Source of the DNA: Chrysopilus asiliformis
Lineage: Eukaryota; Arthropoda; Insecta; Diptera; Rhagionidae
Length of the DNA: 64,000 nt
Assembly (NCBI GenBank): GCA_964034945.1
Contig: OZ035962.1
Coordinates: 104,852,034 to 104,916,033 of the forward strand
Direction of reading: 5' to 3'
Part shown: piece after piece, positions 27,901-36,621 of the stretch
Layout of the letters: each line of letters starts with the position of its first letter
Numbering within the stretch: the stretch's first letter is position 1
Made by a program: the position numbers and the translations under genes
Notes under the pieces: generated by a model
Seen by the model: the letters and a program-made list of their open reading frames with translations, nothing else
What the model was told of the DNA's origin: nothing
Database searches by the model: none

Positions 27901-30900
27901 TAGTTACGGACGGATTTTTGTTATTTACAAAAATCAAAGTTTTTCAGAGTTCCAATCATCATACTAATCATACTAATACAGTAGAATCCCGATAATTCGT
28001 ATTTCAAGGGATCAGCAAATTCATACGAATTAGCGGGATATACGAATTATCGGGGTACGAATTATCGGGATTCTACTGTATATAAAAATGAGTTGGTGTC
28101 TGTCCGTCTGTGTGTTCCTCTTTCACGCAAAAACGGCTGAACCGATTAACTTGAAATTGGCATAAGTGTCTGTGGTAGTTCTGGTTCCAACATACGCATA
28201 CGGAAAAGTAGCGCGAGGGGTGGGGGGAGTAAGGGGAGGGGGTAAAGTGATTTCGAAACTTAGTTTTTGCGCTATGTTACTCTTTCGCGGGGAAACTACC
28301 GAGCCGATTGGCTTAAAATTTAGCTCCTACATAGACCGAAAAAATTTTTTTTTTGAAAAAACTTAACCCGGCAACAAAGTGTATGCAAGCTAGTAAAAAA
28401 TAAATAAAATAAAAAATAATGTCCGGGTTCGCGTTAGAGGTTCCGGCTTGTCCAGGTTCACTTTGTATGAAAAACGTCTCCATGGTCACGAGACTTTGAA
28501 ACATGTTTGGTTTAGATAGGTTTCCGGCTTATACATGTTTCACTGTATCTATTATTAAATTGTAATTTATGTTTGTCTGTCCGTCTGTATGTTTGTTCCA
28601 GCATCGCGCGAAAAGGCAACAACCGACTTCGATGAAACTTTGCACACGAGTAGAGTTGCTTACAGAATAAGGGATAGGATACTTTTTATTGACCTTACTC
28701 TGTCCTTCGATACCCCTTGAACTACTGAAGGGATTCGGAACCGGTTTCAATCATTAGAGAGGTCAGCCTTTAAGGAAAAATCTCACACAGTAATATTTAC
28801 CCCCCCCCCCCCCCCCCACCCCCACCGCCTCTTTACCATCTGTTGCCATGAAATCTCTCGATCCGCCAAAGGGATTTGAAGTCTGCTCTTTCCTGTAATT
28901 CTAAAGTCACTTGGATCCAGCTTTCACTATTAGAATGGCCAGATTTTAATGAAATTTTTCGCCTATGAATATCTACCCTCTATCTTGAAATCTCTTGAAT
29001 ACTTAAAGGAATTTCGTTTCAGTTTTCAACATTAGAAAGGTCATCGTTCACAGAAATGGTTCTCCCATCAAAATACAGCCCACATAGACAGATAGTTTTA
29101 TCGCGAAGGTCAATGCAGAAGAGGATACGAAGGCCGTAATCCGCGAAGCAGTCATCCATGTATCCCAAATCTCTGGACCAAGAAATCTTAAATTTTTACA
29201 ATATGTTCCGTACAAGACGTGGGATGAGGTTTGGCGAAATTTCAACCCTAAGTACAGGTGCCCATAGCTTTGGCAGGCATGTAAAATGATGCTAAAGTGG
29301 CAATTTTCATTTTTAAAACCCATACAAACCAATATGGCAGCTGACAACGCAGTGTATTTCGACGACTTATGTAATACAGTAGAATCCCGATAATTCGTAT
29401 TTCAAGGGACCAGCAAATTCATACGAATTAGCGGGATATACGAATTATCGGGGTACGAATTATCGGGATTTTTTTCAAGGGACCAGCAAATTCATACGAA
29501 TTAGCGGGATATACGAATTATCGGGGTACGAATTATCGGGATTCTACTGTACTTGCTTATTTCTACTTAAATATACTTCGATGCATGCTGAAATACGAAT
29601 TTAAAGGCGTTTTAAAAATTCAAATGACCACCATTTTGCATCCTTGCCAATGCGGTGCACGTCTGCTAATGAGTGATTTTTAAAGGGTTTGTTTTTTTAG
29701 AACAATGATGTTAGCACAAATTTTGGCAGAAAGAAGGCTTAAAAATCACGAATATGATGCCGGAATTTCAAAATTCGAAACGAAAGACCCCATTGGAACA
29801 ACGCAAATACTCTTATCTCGATTTTTTTTAAAAGAAAACTGGCTTTACAGGGTTTTTGAAGCCGCAGATCACCTCGAAATTTTGAAATTCCAGTTTTTTT
29901 CACGAAATTTTATAAGGGTTTTGTGATATTTTTAAAGCTTGTACAAAAAACTTTAACCCGGCAACGACGGATCCACAAGCTAGTTAGAAATAAATCAGCA
30001 TCGTTACAAAATGATGCAAAAATATAAAAACATTTTTAATCATTCGAATTGAGGACATTCAACCCCATTGAAGAATCCTAACATAATTTCTGAAGGTGTA
30101 ATTTAAAATAGAATTTTCTTCGCATCACGCAAATCATAGGAAAAAATGTCCACCCTAAAAACGTTTTAATTCTTTACCATAAAAGTGAATCACTGCAAGT
30201 ACATTGCGACAACGGCAATAACCTCGAAAGTAAAAAATGAATATTTTTTTTCAATTTCACTTGCTTCTATTCAATCGCATTCGCTGCGATTCATTGGGAA
30301 ATCCCTACAGTTATTTACTCTTGTTATGTAGCCTGTTGTTACCAACGCACTGAAAGGTATGTCCTTTCGAATTCCTGAAAATTTAACTGCAAATTTTAAC
30401 CTTTAGGGAAGTGTGCCGTTTCTTCTGTGTGTTAACTTTAAATTAATTTTTTTTAAATTAATATTTTTGCATGAAAGCGATTGTTTTTTTTATCTCGGAT
30501 AGTCAAATTTTGGATCATTTTTATACTATTCCCTATTTCTCTTTGAAGTCAAACTTTTCAATAAGATTTTTTAAAAATTATTTCAATCGGATTTTAATGT
30601 GAGAGTTTTATGTAGAATCATATCCTAAACCACTTTTGTTCTTGCACTTTTTTGATAAGATGCACCGTTTTTGAGATATTCGCAAAAATGGTTTTCGTTC
30701 GTATGGGGGGGGTACCCCCCCTAATGGTCCATTTTTGCCCATGAACGAAATTAGCCTCGAATTTTACGAAAAATGAATCTGCGTAAAATTTCAAGTCTCT
30801 AGCTCAATCCGTGGGCCCGCAATCCGCGCCACAGACGGACGGACAGACTGACGGACAGACAGACAGACGGACGGACGGACGGACGGACGGACAGACGGAC

Positions 30901-33900
30901 AGACGGACAGACGGACGGACAGACGGACAGACGGACGGACAGACGGACAGACGGACAGACGAACGGACAGACGGAGGGACAGACGGACGGACGGACATGC
31001 AAAATTCAATTTTTTTTATTATTCTAAACGCACTGGTGCAATTCATTTTTGTGTGTGATGACGGGATCTTGGCGATACAAACGGTAAGACAAATTTAATA
31101 TACCCTTTGGTTTCACAAATATGGGTATAAATATGGGTATTCATCAAATCAGATATTATCGATTGCGTATTGTTAGGCGGAATGTTTCATGAAAGAACTC
31201 TTCAAATCGTCAGTCTTCTCTTCGCAGCCACAAAATTTGGAGTTGAAAATGCCGAGATCATTGATAAAAAGTAACAAATTCCAGAAAAGAAATTCTAATT
31301 ATTGCAGCTATATTTCCCAATTTCTCCGTATTTGACGTTTGCGTAAATTTACGACAAAAATCGTCGCGTAAACTTACGAGATTTGCGTAAAGAAATTTCC
31401 ATATAAAATGGTTCATTTACGAGCTGGAAAACTTACGATGTGATAAACTTACGCGATTTACAAGGCATTTCCAAGATTCCATGAATGCCTAGAATACTTC
31501 TATTGACATATCCCAGTAGAAATAAGCAACTTTTCACCCATATTGTTGTGCAATCTTAAACATAACGAAAGCTATAATTGCCAATCTGGCAATCATTGGA
31601 GACCCGTATGGTGATATTCGTATCAAAATTCGAACAGTTGTACCAAAATTCTACTTTGAAGTCAAACTTTCCAATAAGATTTTTTAAAATTTATTCCAAT
31701 CGGATTTTGATGTATGGAAGTTTTATGTAGAATCATATCCTAAATAACTTTTGTTCTTGGACTTTTTTAATAAGATGCACCGTTTTTGAGATATTCACAA
31801 AAACCGTTTTCGTTCGTATGGGGGGTACCCCCCCTAATGGTCCATTTTTGCCCATTAACGAACTTAGCCTCGCATTTTACGAAAAACGAATCTGCGCAAA
31901 ATTTCAAGTCTCTAGCTCAATCCGTGCGCCCGCAATCCGCGCCACAGACAGACAGACAGACGGACAGACGGACAGACGGACGGACGGACGGACAGACGGA
32001 CGGACATGGAAAATTCAACTTTTTTCATCATTCTAAACACACTGGTGTAATTCATTTTTATGTGTGATGACGGGATCTTGGCGTTACAAACGGTAAGGCA
32101 AAGTTAATATACCCTTTGGTTTCACCATACGGGTATAAAAACCTTATTATTAAAACTGTTTTTATCAAAAGTGTCGAGCAATTGTTTTACAGCATTATTG
32201 TCTTCATGTTGTACATTTCCAAGAATGGATAACATATTCTATATTTTTCTAAGATTAGCAGCAAAATTTCTTTATATTCAATTGCAAAGTGATAAAATTG
32301 TAGAAAATGACTCATGGGGCAATCAAAATAATAAAATCACAACTATGACAATTGCACACTGTGCAGTAAAAACTTAAAGATTTGAGGACTAATTTCTACA
32401 GTATGATATGAGGCCGTTCAACTATAGAGATTGGTCAGTGAGACGTTAAACAGAAATGTGCAAGCCGTCAAATGTATGAGTAATACAAGAAGCCAATTTT
32501 GTAAATGCCAAGCCATATTTTTTCAGTTAAATTTAAAAGTAGTATAAGTACGAAGATAGATCCTGTTAGAAAATTCAACGTTCATAAGGGGCCAGGTTAT
32601 TAATACCAACACGATGTTCGTGTAGCGAAGTGTTTGTCTGTTAACAGACAATAAAGATCCCTTTTAGTTGTCCTATAAAAGTATACAAAAGTCACAAATT
32701 GCGTAATACTTTTGCGACACAACCAATGCAACTTTGATTTTCATTTATCGATTCTATTTTGTATTTTAGCATTCTTAACATAAGTCTAACACCCGCTTGC
32801 TCACCCTATCTTTTTTTTTATTCTCGGACAGCAGTGATTTAATATTGCACAATAAAAGAGGCCAAAGAAACAACTCGTTGTCTCATCGGTTTAGCATTTG
32901 TATTATGAAAGACGTTGTTTTCAAATAGTCGGCTCAATTTTTTTATTATAATCACAATTTTGGATAAGTCAATTAATTTGGGAGGAGTCAATAATTTTCG
33001 ATTGTATTAAAGTAGTAAAATCGTCACAACAGAATTCATTTATATTTTGGCTCACGCATAATTCTATTGGGCCAGATTCCATATATGACAATGAATATGA
33101 TTAAAAACATTGGAATGTACAACGATTGTTTATTTATTTATAATTAAAATGCATAACGTGTCTATCGGGACTCCTTAAATCAATATTAAGAATGCCGATT
33201 TTGCGACGCATTGTCTTGAAAATATCACCCATTCTAGTTTAACGAAATGGCGAAAAAAAACCATTGATAGACGTCAAATTATATTTCAAGTAAATAATAA
33301 TTCAATTACTTTTACCTTATCATATCGGTTTTTTATTTTTCTTTAGATATTGCCTATTGTAAAAACGTACGGGTATATTTTCCCTTTTCCTCTCAGCGAT
33401 GAGGTGTTCCTTTATCTTATCAGAAATTTAGTTTTCCGGCCTTTTGCAGTAGTATGTTGATAATTGTTTTTTAATGAGTTACAATAGAAATACAAATTTG
33501 ATTAGTTGACAAAATCTCGTCTTTGATGGGCGAAACAAAATTTTGAAAGCATATAGAACATGTTGTAATGTCTTTCGTTACTAAATTTGCAAAAAAAAAC
33601 ATAACAAAAGCTATAATTGCCAATCTGGCAATCATTGGAGACCCGTATGGTGATATTCGTATCAAAATTCGAACAGTTGTACCAAAATTCCACTTTGAAG
33701 TCAAACTTTCCAATAAGAATTTATTCCAAAAATTTATTCCAATCGGATTTTGATGTATGGGAGTTTTATGTAGAATCATATCCTAAATAACTTTTGTTCT
33801 TGCACTTTTTTGATAAGATGCACCGTTTTTGAGATATTCACAAAAACCGTTTTCGTTCGTATTGGGGGTACCCCCCCCCCCCCCTAATGGTCCATTTTTG

Positions 33901-35915
33901 CCCATTAACGAACTTAGCCTCGCATTTTACGAAAAACGGATCTGCGCAAAATTTCAAGTCTCTAGCTCAATCCGTGCGCCCGCAATCCGCGCCACAGACA
34001 GACAGACAGACGGACGGACATGCAAAATTCAATTTTTTTATCATTCTAAACACACTGGTGTAATTCATTTTTGTGTGCGATGACGGGATCTTGGCGTTAC
34101 AAACGGTAAGGCAAAGTTAATATACCCTTTGGTTTCACCATACGGGTATAAAAACACCTGATACAGCCAAACTACTACCAGATTCGAATTCAGCGACCCC
34201 AAATTATCCAGAAAAGACTTATATCGTGTGCACCAGAATTAGTGTCGACCTGTGTTACAATTTTTAGTCGACTAATAACTTCGTTCGACTCGTTAGTCGA
34301 ACAAAAATAAGTTACATGAAATAACCCCTGCTGTAAGTGAAAAAAGATTGATGTAAATTTTTAGTCGATATTTTCTCTTTGAATTTTAACAAGATATTGG
34401 TTTTTAAAACTTTAAAACCACCAAGAAGTTGCCCGATTTTAATGATTTTTTTACACAATAGACCATTCTACTTTCTTATCTTACCTACAGTGTTTTTGTC
34501 TTGGAAAAATTTAACAAACAAAAGTATTTCCTAAGGGATATTTTTAAAAACGTATAAGCCGGTAAAAAGTTACAAAAAAGATAGTTTTTTTTACTCTTTC
34601 CCGAGTTCTTTTACAAACATAACTGCTATTCGCTGTTGAAAACGATTAAATGCACTAAAAATTACAACGATGTAGAGCAAAATGTTCGTCTGTCACCCAT
34701 GTGGGAGAGGGGATCATCTCCCTAATTGAATTTCAGAACATTAAAGCTCATAACTGAAATTTAAAAACAGTGCAAAGAAGTAGGGTCAAAATTACGTCAT
34801 TTATGAATGCTTGCTTATCAGATATTTGACTTTGTTTTGCTCTAGAAATCTCTCCGTCAAGATAAAGAATCAAACATGGAAAATGTCTATATTTTTTTGC
34901 GTTTCGAAGACTTTTTGCAGAATTTAACAATATTTTGGAAAATGGCCGGATAGAATATAAATTTGAAGGGCCAACAATTAATGCTCAATTGAAACCAAGC
35001 CCAGAGAAAATTCATCTTTTGGGTCCAACGTTGCTGCGTTTATAGCACTCCAACGTTAATGAAGACAACTTTCGCTGCTGGTTGCTTGCTCCGTCAGAGT
35101 TCAAAGTTATGTTTTGTGTTGGCGACTATCGTTTCTGATTGACTCAATGTGTTCCATCCTCCCCCCGTGCACAAAAACTAATGTTTTGTTGTTATTGTGT
35201 CTCATTGTTGGTTCTGAATGCAGCCAATTGAATTATTCTGATCGAATTAACAGAATGGGATCAAAGGAATTTTTACGACGACGACCAACGAAAAAGGCTG
35301 AAATGTAAATAAAAAGGGTGGCAATTGCAGAAGTGACGCCATTGCAACGAGAAAACTGTGGAAACGGGGAAAACATGAAAAACTAGGTCGGCTCAGCCTC
35401 CTCTGTCCACATTGACTCTGGATTGTGAAACACGCAAGAGGGGGGCGGGGCGGGGCAGGGCGGTCGGCCACTTACCTGTGAATTCTCTCCTGTTGCTCAA
35501 GCTCATTATCTAATTCGACTAATGCAAACAATTCGGCCTCGCCATCACGCCCAAAAATTCCATTTGGGATTTTTCGCAGGAATTTCTTCAGCACGCTGGC
35601 GATTGTGTAGACTGAATAGTTTTCTACGTTGACAAGTCGTCCTGCCTGCAGGAAGTGGATGAGCTTTTTCATTGCACCCTGATGGCCCGGCGCTCTGAAA
35701 ACGTCTTTCCGCTGCGGTGCTTCCTTGTTTAGCTTAAGTATAAGGACGAGCAGAGGACCGGGAATATCGTTTTTGCAAACCTCGTCCAGCGGCACCCCGA
35801 ACTTCACCTTCTCTAGACGATGTGGATAGGGTCCAGGTCCAGGGTGACCGCAAGATGTCACCACGCTCCCTAAATCCGCTGCCCTTCTATGCATTCTCTG
35901 CGCCCAGCTGGCCAT
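888..35915 (-). CDS. RhoGAP-domain protein (ARHGAP20/TAGAP-like, possibly fly RhoGAP54D type), seven coding exons
   Basis: Rho-family GTPase-activating protein, expected to act on small GTPases in the cytosol or at the cortex. Exons read 35915-35476, 21274-21073, 10412-10229, 9643-9581, 8464-8091, 4853-about 3971 and 1516-888; phases match at every junction except exon 6 to 7, whose donor I could not fix. The product is roughly 910-925 residues. The GAP fold covers about residues 38-245: VFRAPGHQ carries the arginine finger (R74), VLKKFLRKIP the helix with the conserved lysine, and ALGVSVAPSFF the region where classical RhoGAPs have PN; here it is PS, as I recall for the ARHGAP20/TAGAP group. 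The tail is Ser/Asn/Gln/His-rich with a run of nine Gln near the end. The start is the ATG at 35915, in AAAATGG context. The ortholog name is from memory and uncertain; the RhoGAP assignment is firm. Confidence 0.85.
2474..2711. mobile_element. Fold-back MITE, family GGGCACCAATC, copy 1
   Basis: Inverted arms run from CAGGGCACCAATCATG to CATGATTGGGGCCCAG and continue inward through a ACGCGTCTCTGACTTTCGAC block. A second copy lies at 10794-11012. The CAGGG start recalls hAT termini, but I found no matching 8-bp flanking duplication, so the superfamily is open. Confidence 0.8.
2889..3320 (+). repeat. R-family repeat, copy 1 (3'-truncated, degenerate)
   Basis: Shares AACATAAC...CTATAATTGCC at its 5' end, the TTCCAATCGGATTTTGATG block, and GACAGACGGACGG with the other R copies. 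It lacks the CCATACGGGTATAAA 3' end. Confidence 0.75.
3971..4853 (-). CDS. RhoGAP gene exon 6: long low-complexity region (3' end unresolved)
   Basis: Acceptor CTTCAAAAG|GTTCATGAG joins in phase 0 to VHERQTARMRTRSEWFLG. The body is rich in Asn, Gln, His and Met (an MMMM run, HQHHH). The next exon needs a phase-1 donor; candidates end at 4022 (C|GTAATAAT), 3992 (C|GTAACC) or 3971 (A|GTTTTG). None is a strong consensus, so the lower boundary is uncertain by about 50 bp. Confidence 0.75.
5432..5878. mobile_element. MITE with 30-bp perfect terminal inverted repeats
   Basis: Begins CTAAAGTAGGCTACACATCT and ends with the exact complement; the inverted match continues through ATCAGTTTTC. Many internal ATCAGT/ACTGAT motifs repeat near both ends. 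The target duplication is not clear. Confidence 0.85.
6603..6990. mobile_element. MITE, TIR TGCGTTTTTTTAATGTTC
   Basis: The first 18 bases are repeated inverted at 6973-6990. The right side also holds two nested inverted copies of TTTTTTTAATGTTC around 6950-6990. No convincing target duplication. Confidence 0.7.
8091..8464 (-). CDS. RhoGAP gene exon 5: Ser/Gly-rich linker
   Basis: Acceptor AACTAG|TTGCTC and donor CCACAG|GTGAGC. Encodes AQEESQSTPALLTSSSS, a GSGGGSSNNGGGGG stretch, and ends HMTMDELRAVNRYAES...SYLPQ in phase 0. It is low complexity and probably disordered, with a more ordered end. Confidence 0.83.
8783..9056. mobile_element. piggyBac-like MITE (CCCTTTCGGT), copy 1
   Basis: Flanked by TTAA on both sides, with TIRs CCCTTTCGGT / ACCGAAAGGG. 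TTAA duplication with a CCC start is typical of piggyBac elements. A homologous copy in opposite orientation lies at 24187-24484. Confidence 0.88.
9272..9518. mobile_element. MITE, TIR GAGGCGTTAAAAGCTAGAGT
   Basis: 247-bp element with about 26-bp near-perfect inverted ends and an AAAT direct repeat on each flank. Family not recognised. It lies between RhoGAP exons 4 and 5. Confidence 0.82.
9581..9643 (-). CDS. RhoGAP gene exon 4: 63-nt exon
   Basis: Acceptor TTTTTAG|TTCAAC and donor TTTAA|GTAAGTATTC. Read in the phase left by exon 3 it gives VQLSLEAEKTWLQCECERWG with no stop. It is a multiple of three, so skipping it would keep frame. Confidence 0.8.
   Translation of the reverse strand, partial: FNFPLKPKRHGYNANVNDGV
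10229..10412 (-). CDS. RhoGAP gene exon 3: end of GAP domain and linker
   Basis: Acceptor TTTACAG|GTTGC and donor GCAG|GTAAAA. Encodes VATKIMKQMIDQF, the last GAP helix, then FGRDNYEFYARVTGRI and a Pro-rich FRYPPPPR segment. Phase 0 in, phase 1 out, matching the next exon. Confidence 0.87.
10522..11151. mobile_element. DNA transposon remnant, TIR GGGTATTCATG, 8-bp duplication
   Basis: Flanked by the exact 8-bp repeat TTTATTAT (10514-10521 and 11152-11159). Ends GGGTATTCATG / CATGAATCCC, with a longer imperfect match through CGCATAAAA. An 8-bp duplication with a GGG start fits Merlin or an atypical hAT; not decided. A second MITE is nested at 10794-11012. Confidence 0.85.
10794..11012. mobile_element. 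Fold-back MITE, family GGGCACCAATC, copy 2 (nested)
   Basis: Ends CAGGGCACCAATCATG / CATGATTGGTGCCCTG, better preserved than copy 1. It interrupts the surrounding GGGTATTCATG element; the related unit at 31135-31489 lacks it. Confidence 0.83.
12089..12609 (+). mobile_element. Internally deleted Tc1/mariner-type element
   Basis: TIRs GGGTCTTTCAACAAGGACA and its complement, with TA on each flank. Inside is a transposase start (MVKFTNEQRLEIIKTYYRNS, from 12201) joined after a deletion, in another frame, to a C-terminal piece with DLTPLDLFLWGYVKS, the conserved region around the last catalytic Asp of mariner transposases. The central catalytic part is missing, so it is inactive. Confidence 0.88.
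15879..16467 (-). repeat. R-family repeat, copy 2 (full length, minus)
   Basis: Reads on the minus strand from CATAACAAAAGCTATAATTG to CCATACGGGTATAAA. Includes a GTCC/GTCT tract at 16017-16083 and the palindrome GGGGGGTACCCCCC. It faces copy 3, making a large inverted pair. Confidence 0.88.
16734..17276 (+). repeat. R-family repeat, copy 3 (full length, plus)
   Basis: Same boundaries as copy 2 but in opposite orientation; spacer of about 266 bp between the arms. Short GACA/GACG tract. Confidence 0.88.
18457..18990 (+). repeat. S-family interspersed repeat, copy 1
   Basis: Begins near GGACCCGGCTTCGCCCGGCT, contains GGCCAATCGGATCAGTAGTT and CCCCGCGAAAGAGTAACATA, then a pure CAGA tract and an ATTAGTAT-type tail. 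Layout resembles a non-LTR or SINE-type 3' unit; the class is inferred. Confidence 0.75.
20230..20349. mobile_element. Small piggyBac-like MITE (CCTTTAGACTxCCG)
   Basis: 120 bp, TTAA on both sides, TIRs CCTTTAGACTACCG / CGGCAGTCTAAAGG (one mismatch). Distinct from the CCCTTTCGGT family. Confidence 0.85.
21073..21274 (-). CDS. RhoGAP gene exon 2: second half of GAP domain
   Basis: Acceptor TTTTTCAG|ACTT and donor AAG|GTAAAAAC. One base completes an Arg codon from exon 1, and the exon ends in phase 0. It encodes LPVYTQRLLVLLFGTF, then GMSSEALGVSVAPSFF. This is the helix pair that packs against the GTPase in RhoGAP folds. It is isolated by introns of about 14.2 kb and 10.7 kb. Confidence 0.9.
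21959..22800 (-). repeat. R-family repeat, old divergent copy interrupted by a MITE
   Basis: Two halves (21959-22194 and 22698-22800) keep the R order in reverse: AATTACACCAGGGTGTTTGG, GTCC/GTCT tract, then a CATACATCAAAGTCC block. The element at 22195-22697 separates them. Confidence 0.65.
22195..22697. mobile_element. MITE, TIR AAGGGTATTCACAGTCCTCT
   Basis: 503 bp with perfect outer inverted repeats and TAT on both flanks, inserted inside an older R repeat. Contains a short start codon and splice-donor-like segment (ATGGATTTAAAGGTATGT, near 22513). A three-base TAT duplication suggests a PIF/Harbinger relative; inference only. Confidence 0.82.
23312..23501. mobile_element. MITE, TIR CACCCAA(C/A)TCTT, TA-flanked
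   Basis: About 40-bp imperfect inverted ends (CACCCAACTCTTGATTTTAC versus CACCCAAATCTTTTTTACAT, then TCAGTTTTTCAC in both) flanked by TA. An extra inverted partial end lies at about 23374-23395. Confidence 0.75.
23885..24165 (+). repeat. Unclassified interspersed repeat, copy 1
   Basis: Shares GGCCTCCTCAGAACAAC, the TGTTGTTGA block and AGAAATCGACATTTACTAAT with 55785-56200. Ends not defined. Confidence 0.55.
24187..24484. mobile_element. piggyBac-like MITE (CCCTTTCGGT), copy 2
   Basis: TTAA-flanked, inverse orientation of the 8783-9056 copy, sharing almost the whole length including GTCCACTGTGGTCCAGCTTT. Confidence 0.88.
24762..25706. mobile_element. Non-autonomous hAT-like element with 8-bp duplication
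   Basis: Exact direct repeat GAATAAGT at 24754-24761 and 25707-25714. TIRs CAGGGATACGCAACT / AGTTGCATATCCCTG, with GGCGGGCC / GGGCCGCC just inside. A CAGGG terminus with an 8-bp duplication is the hAT signature. The 945-bp interior has repeated CTCGAAAACTAACGG-like phrases and no transposase that I can see. Confidence 0.9.
27401..27572. mobile_element. Pogo/Tigger-like MITE, family P1, copy 1
   Basis: CAGTAGAATCCCGATAATTC at each end, TA on both flanks. The interior contains a tandem duplication of an ACCCCGATAATTCGTA block. Confidence 0.9.
27979..28078. mobile_element. Pogo/Tigger-like MITE, family P1, copy 2 (100 bp)
   Basis: Same TIRs and TA flanks; lacks the internal duplication. It abuts an S repeat at its right side. 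Confidence 0.9.
28081..28400 (-). repeat. S-family repeat, copy 2
   Basis: Reverse orientation: a TATAAAAATGAGTTGGTGTC tail, a GTCC/GTCTG tract, CTCTTTCGCGGGGAAACTAC, then AACCCGGCAAC and GCTAGT at the far end. Confidence 0.75.
28545..29990 (-). repeat. S-family-related longer repeat, copy 3
   Basis: Starts with TTTGTCTGTCCGTCTG and ends AACCCGGCAACGACGG...AAGCTAGTTAG, matching the termini of other S units but about 1.4 kb long. Contains an 18-base C tract near 28800 and is interrupted by a P1 MITE at 29377-29549. Confidence 0.6.
29377..29549. mobile_element. Pogo/Tigger-like MITE, family P1, copy 3
   Basis: Same CAGTAGAATCCCGATAATTC ends and TA flanks, with the internal tandem duplication in reverse orientation to copy 1. 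Confidence 0.9.
30543..31128 (+). repeat. R-family repeat, copy 5 (5'-truncated, expanded tetranucleotide tract)
   Basis: Starts inside the unit at TTTGAAGTCAAACTTTTCAA and runs to the 3' end. The GACA/GACG tract spans about 30832-30996, several times longer than in other copies. Confidence 0.85.
31135..31489. mobile_element. GGGTATTCATG-family element, copy 2 (uninterrupted)
   Basis: Begins GGGTATTCAT and ends CATGAATGCC; the interior aligns to 10522-11151 (AAATGCCGAGA, CGTATTTGACGTTTG, AAAATCGTCGCG, TTACGATGTGATAAA) without the nested MITE. No clear duplication on its flanks. Confidence 0.75.
31556..32140 (+). repeat. R-family repeat, copy 6 (full length)
   Basis: AAACATAACGAAAGCTATAA to CCATACGGGTATAAAA, with GGGGGGTACCCCCC and a tetranucleotide tract at about 31945-32006. 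Confidence 0.88.
33597..34154 (+). repeat. R-family repeat, copy 7 (full length)
   Basis: Same ends as copy 6; tetranucleotide tract short, and the GGTACCC palindrome altered to a longer C run. Confidence 0.88.
35476..35915 (-). CDS. RhoGAP gene exon 1: start codon and first half of GAP domain
   Basis: Encodes MASWAQRMHRR through QQERIH plus two bases of the next codon. It holds the arginine-finger motif DVFRAPG and the helix TIASVLKKFLRKIP. The donor is CACAG|GTAAGTGG. The exon is visibly more GC-rich than its surroundings. An upstream 5' UTR must lie above 35916 but its start is not evident. Confidence 0.88.
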
Positions 35916-36621
35916 TTTCTTTAGGGCTCTGCTGGTTGGGTGTTGCACACAAACCCAACAGCCACACGAACTTTACCCCCAACCGTCTCGCACTTTTCAC
36001 TGCACGCAATTCGGCACTAGCTTCGCTATTCGATTACTTATTTGCGATAAAATAAAATACAGATACAGAATAATCCACAGAGCTTCGTTCGCATTTTGCA
36101 CAAACAGAACTTCCTCGACCCACTTCTAAACTGAAACTGCTCGATTTTGCCCGAAAACCAGAATCTGAACTTTTTCAAAACGAAGAAACTAGCGCCTCTA
36201 AGAGTGAGTGCACGCAACAGTTTTCGAGAAGAAATTAAGACGTCGAAGAGGGAAATTTCAAAATATTTTAAAATTGTATTATCGGTTTAATTGTCAATTG
36301 TTAAAGCAAAGGACTGCTTGATGTTTTTTTGCATGAAAAATCTTTGTATTTAAATTAGACCTATTTCACTTTTCAATATATTTTTTACGGCTTGACAGTC
36401 GTTGATAGCAAGAAAAAATTAGTAAAAAGGTTGCGGATTTTAAAGCTCCAACAAGCTTGTATTTGCAAAACCAAATAAATAAAATACGAACAAATAAAGA
36501 TTGTACAAATCAGAACGTTTTGTAGAAGTAAAAAACATCTAAATTCATTTGGCTAGCTTTGTATATTTAAGGGTCATGCCATCGATTTCCCACACATTCG
36601 TTGTGAGTTGCGATTATAAAG

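Larger units (their letters stand above)
21275..35475. other. RhoGAP intron 1 (about 14.2 kb)
   Basis: Largest intron; it holds at least a dozen mobile-element units listed separately. I found no independent gene in the unique parts, such as 25800-27390 and 32150-33590. Confidence 0.5.

Noticed and set aside
29048..29347. Minus-strand frame of about 99 residues
   Set aside because: Lies inside a longer S-related repeat and shows no family motif.
30791..31009. Ser/Val/Cys/Pro-repeat open frame on the minus strand (RPSVCPSVRPSV type)
   Set aside because: Reverse reading of the same microsatellite; overlapping frames are equally open.
35247..35471. Pro-rich minus-strand frame just after RhoGAP exon 1
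   Set aside because: It lies past a strong GTAAGT donor, so it is intronic read-through.
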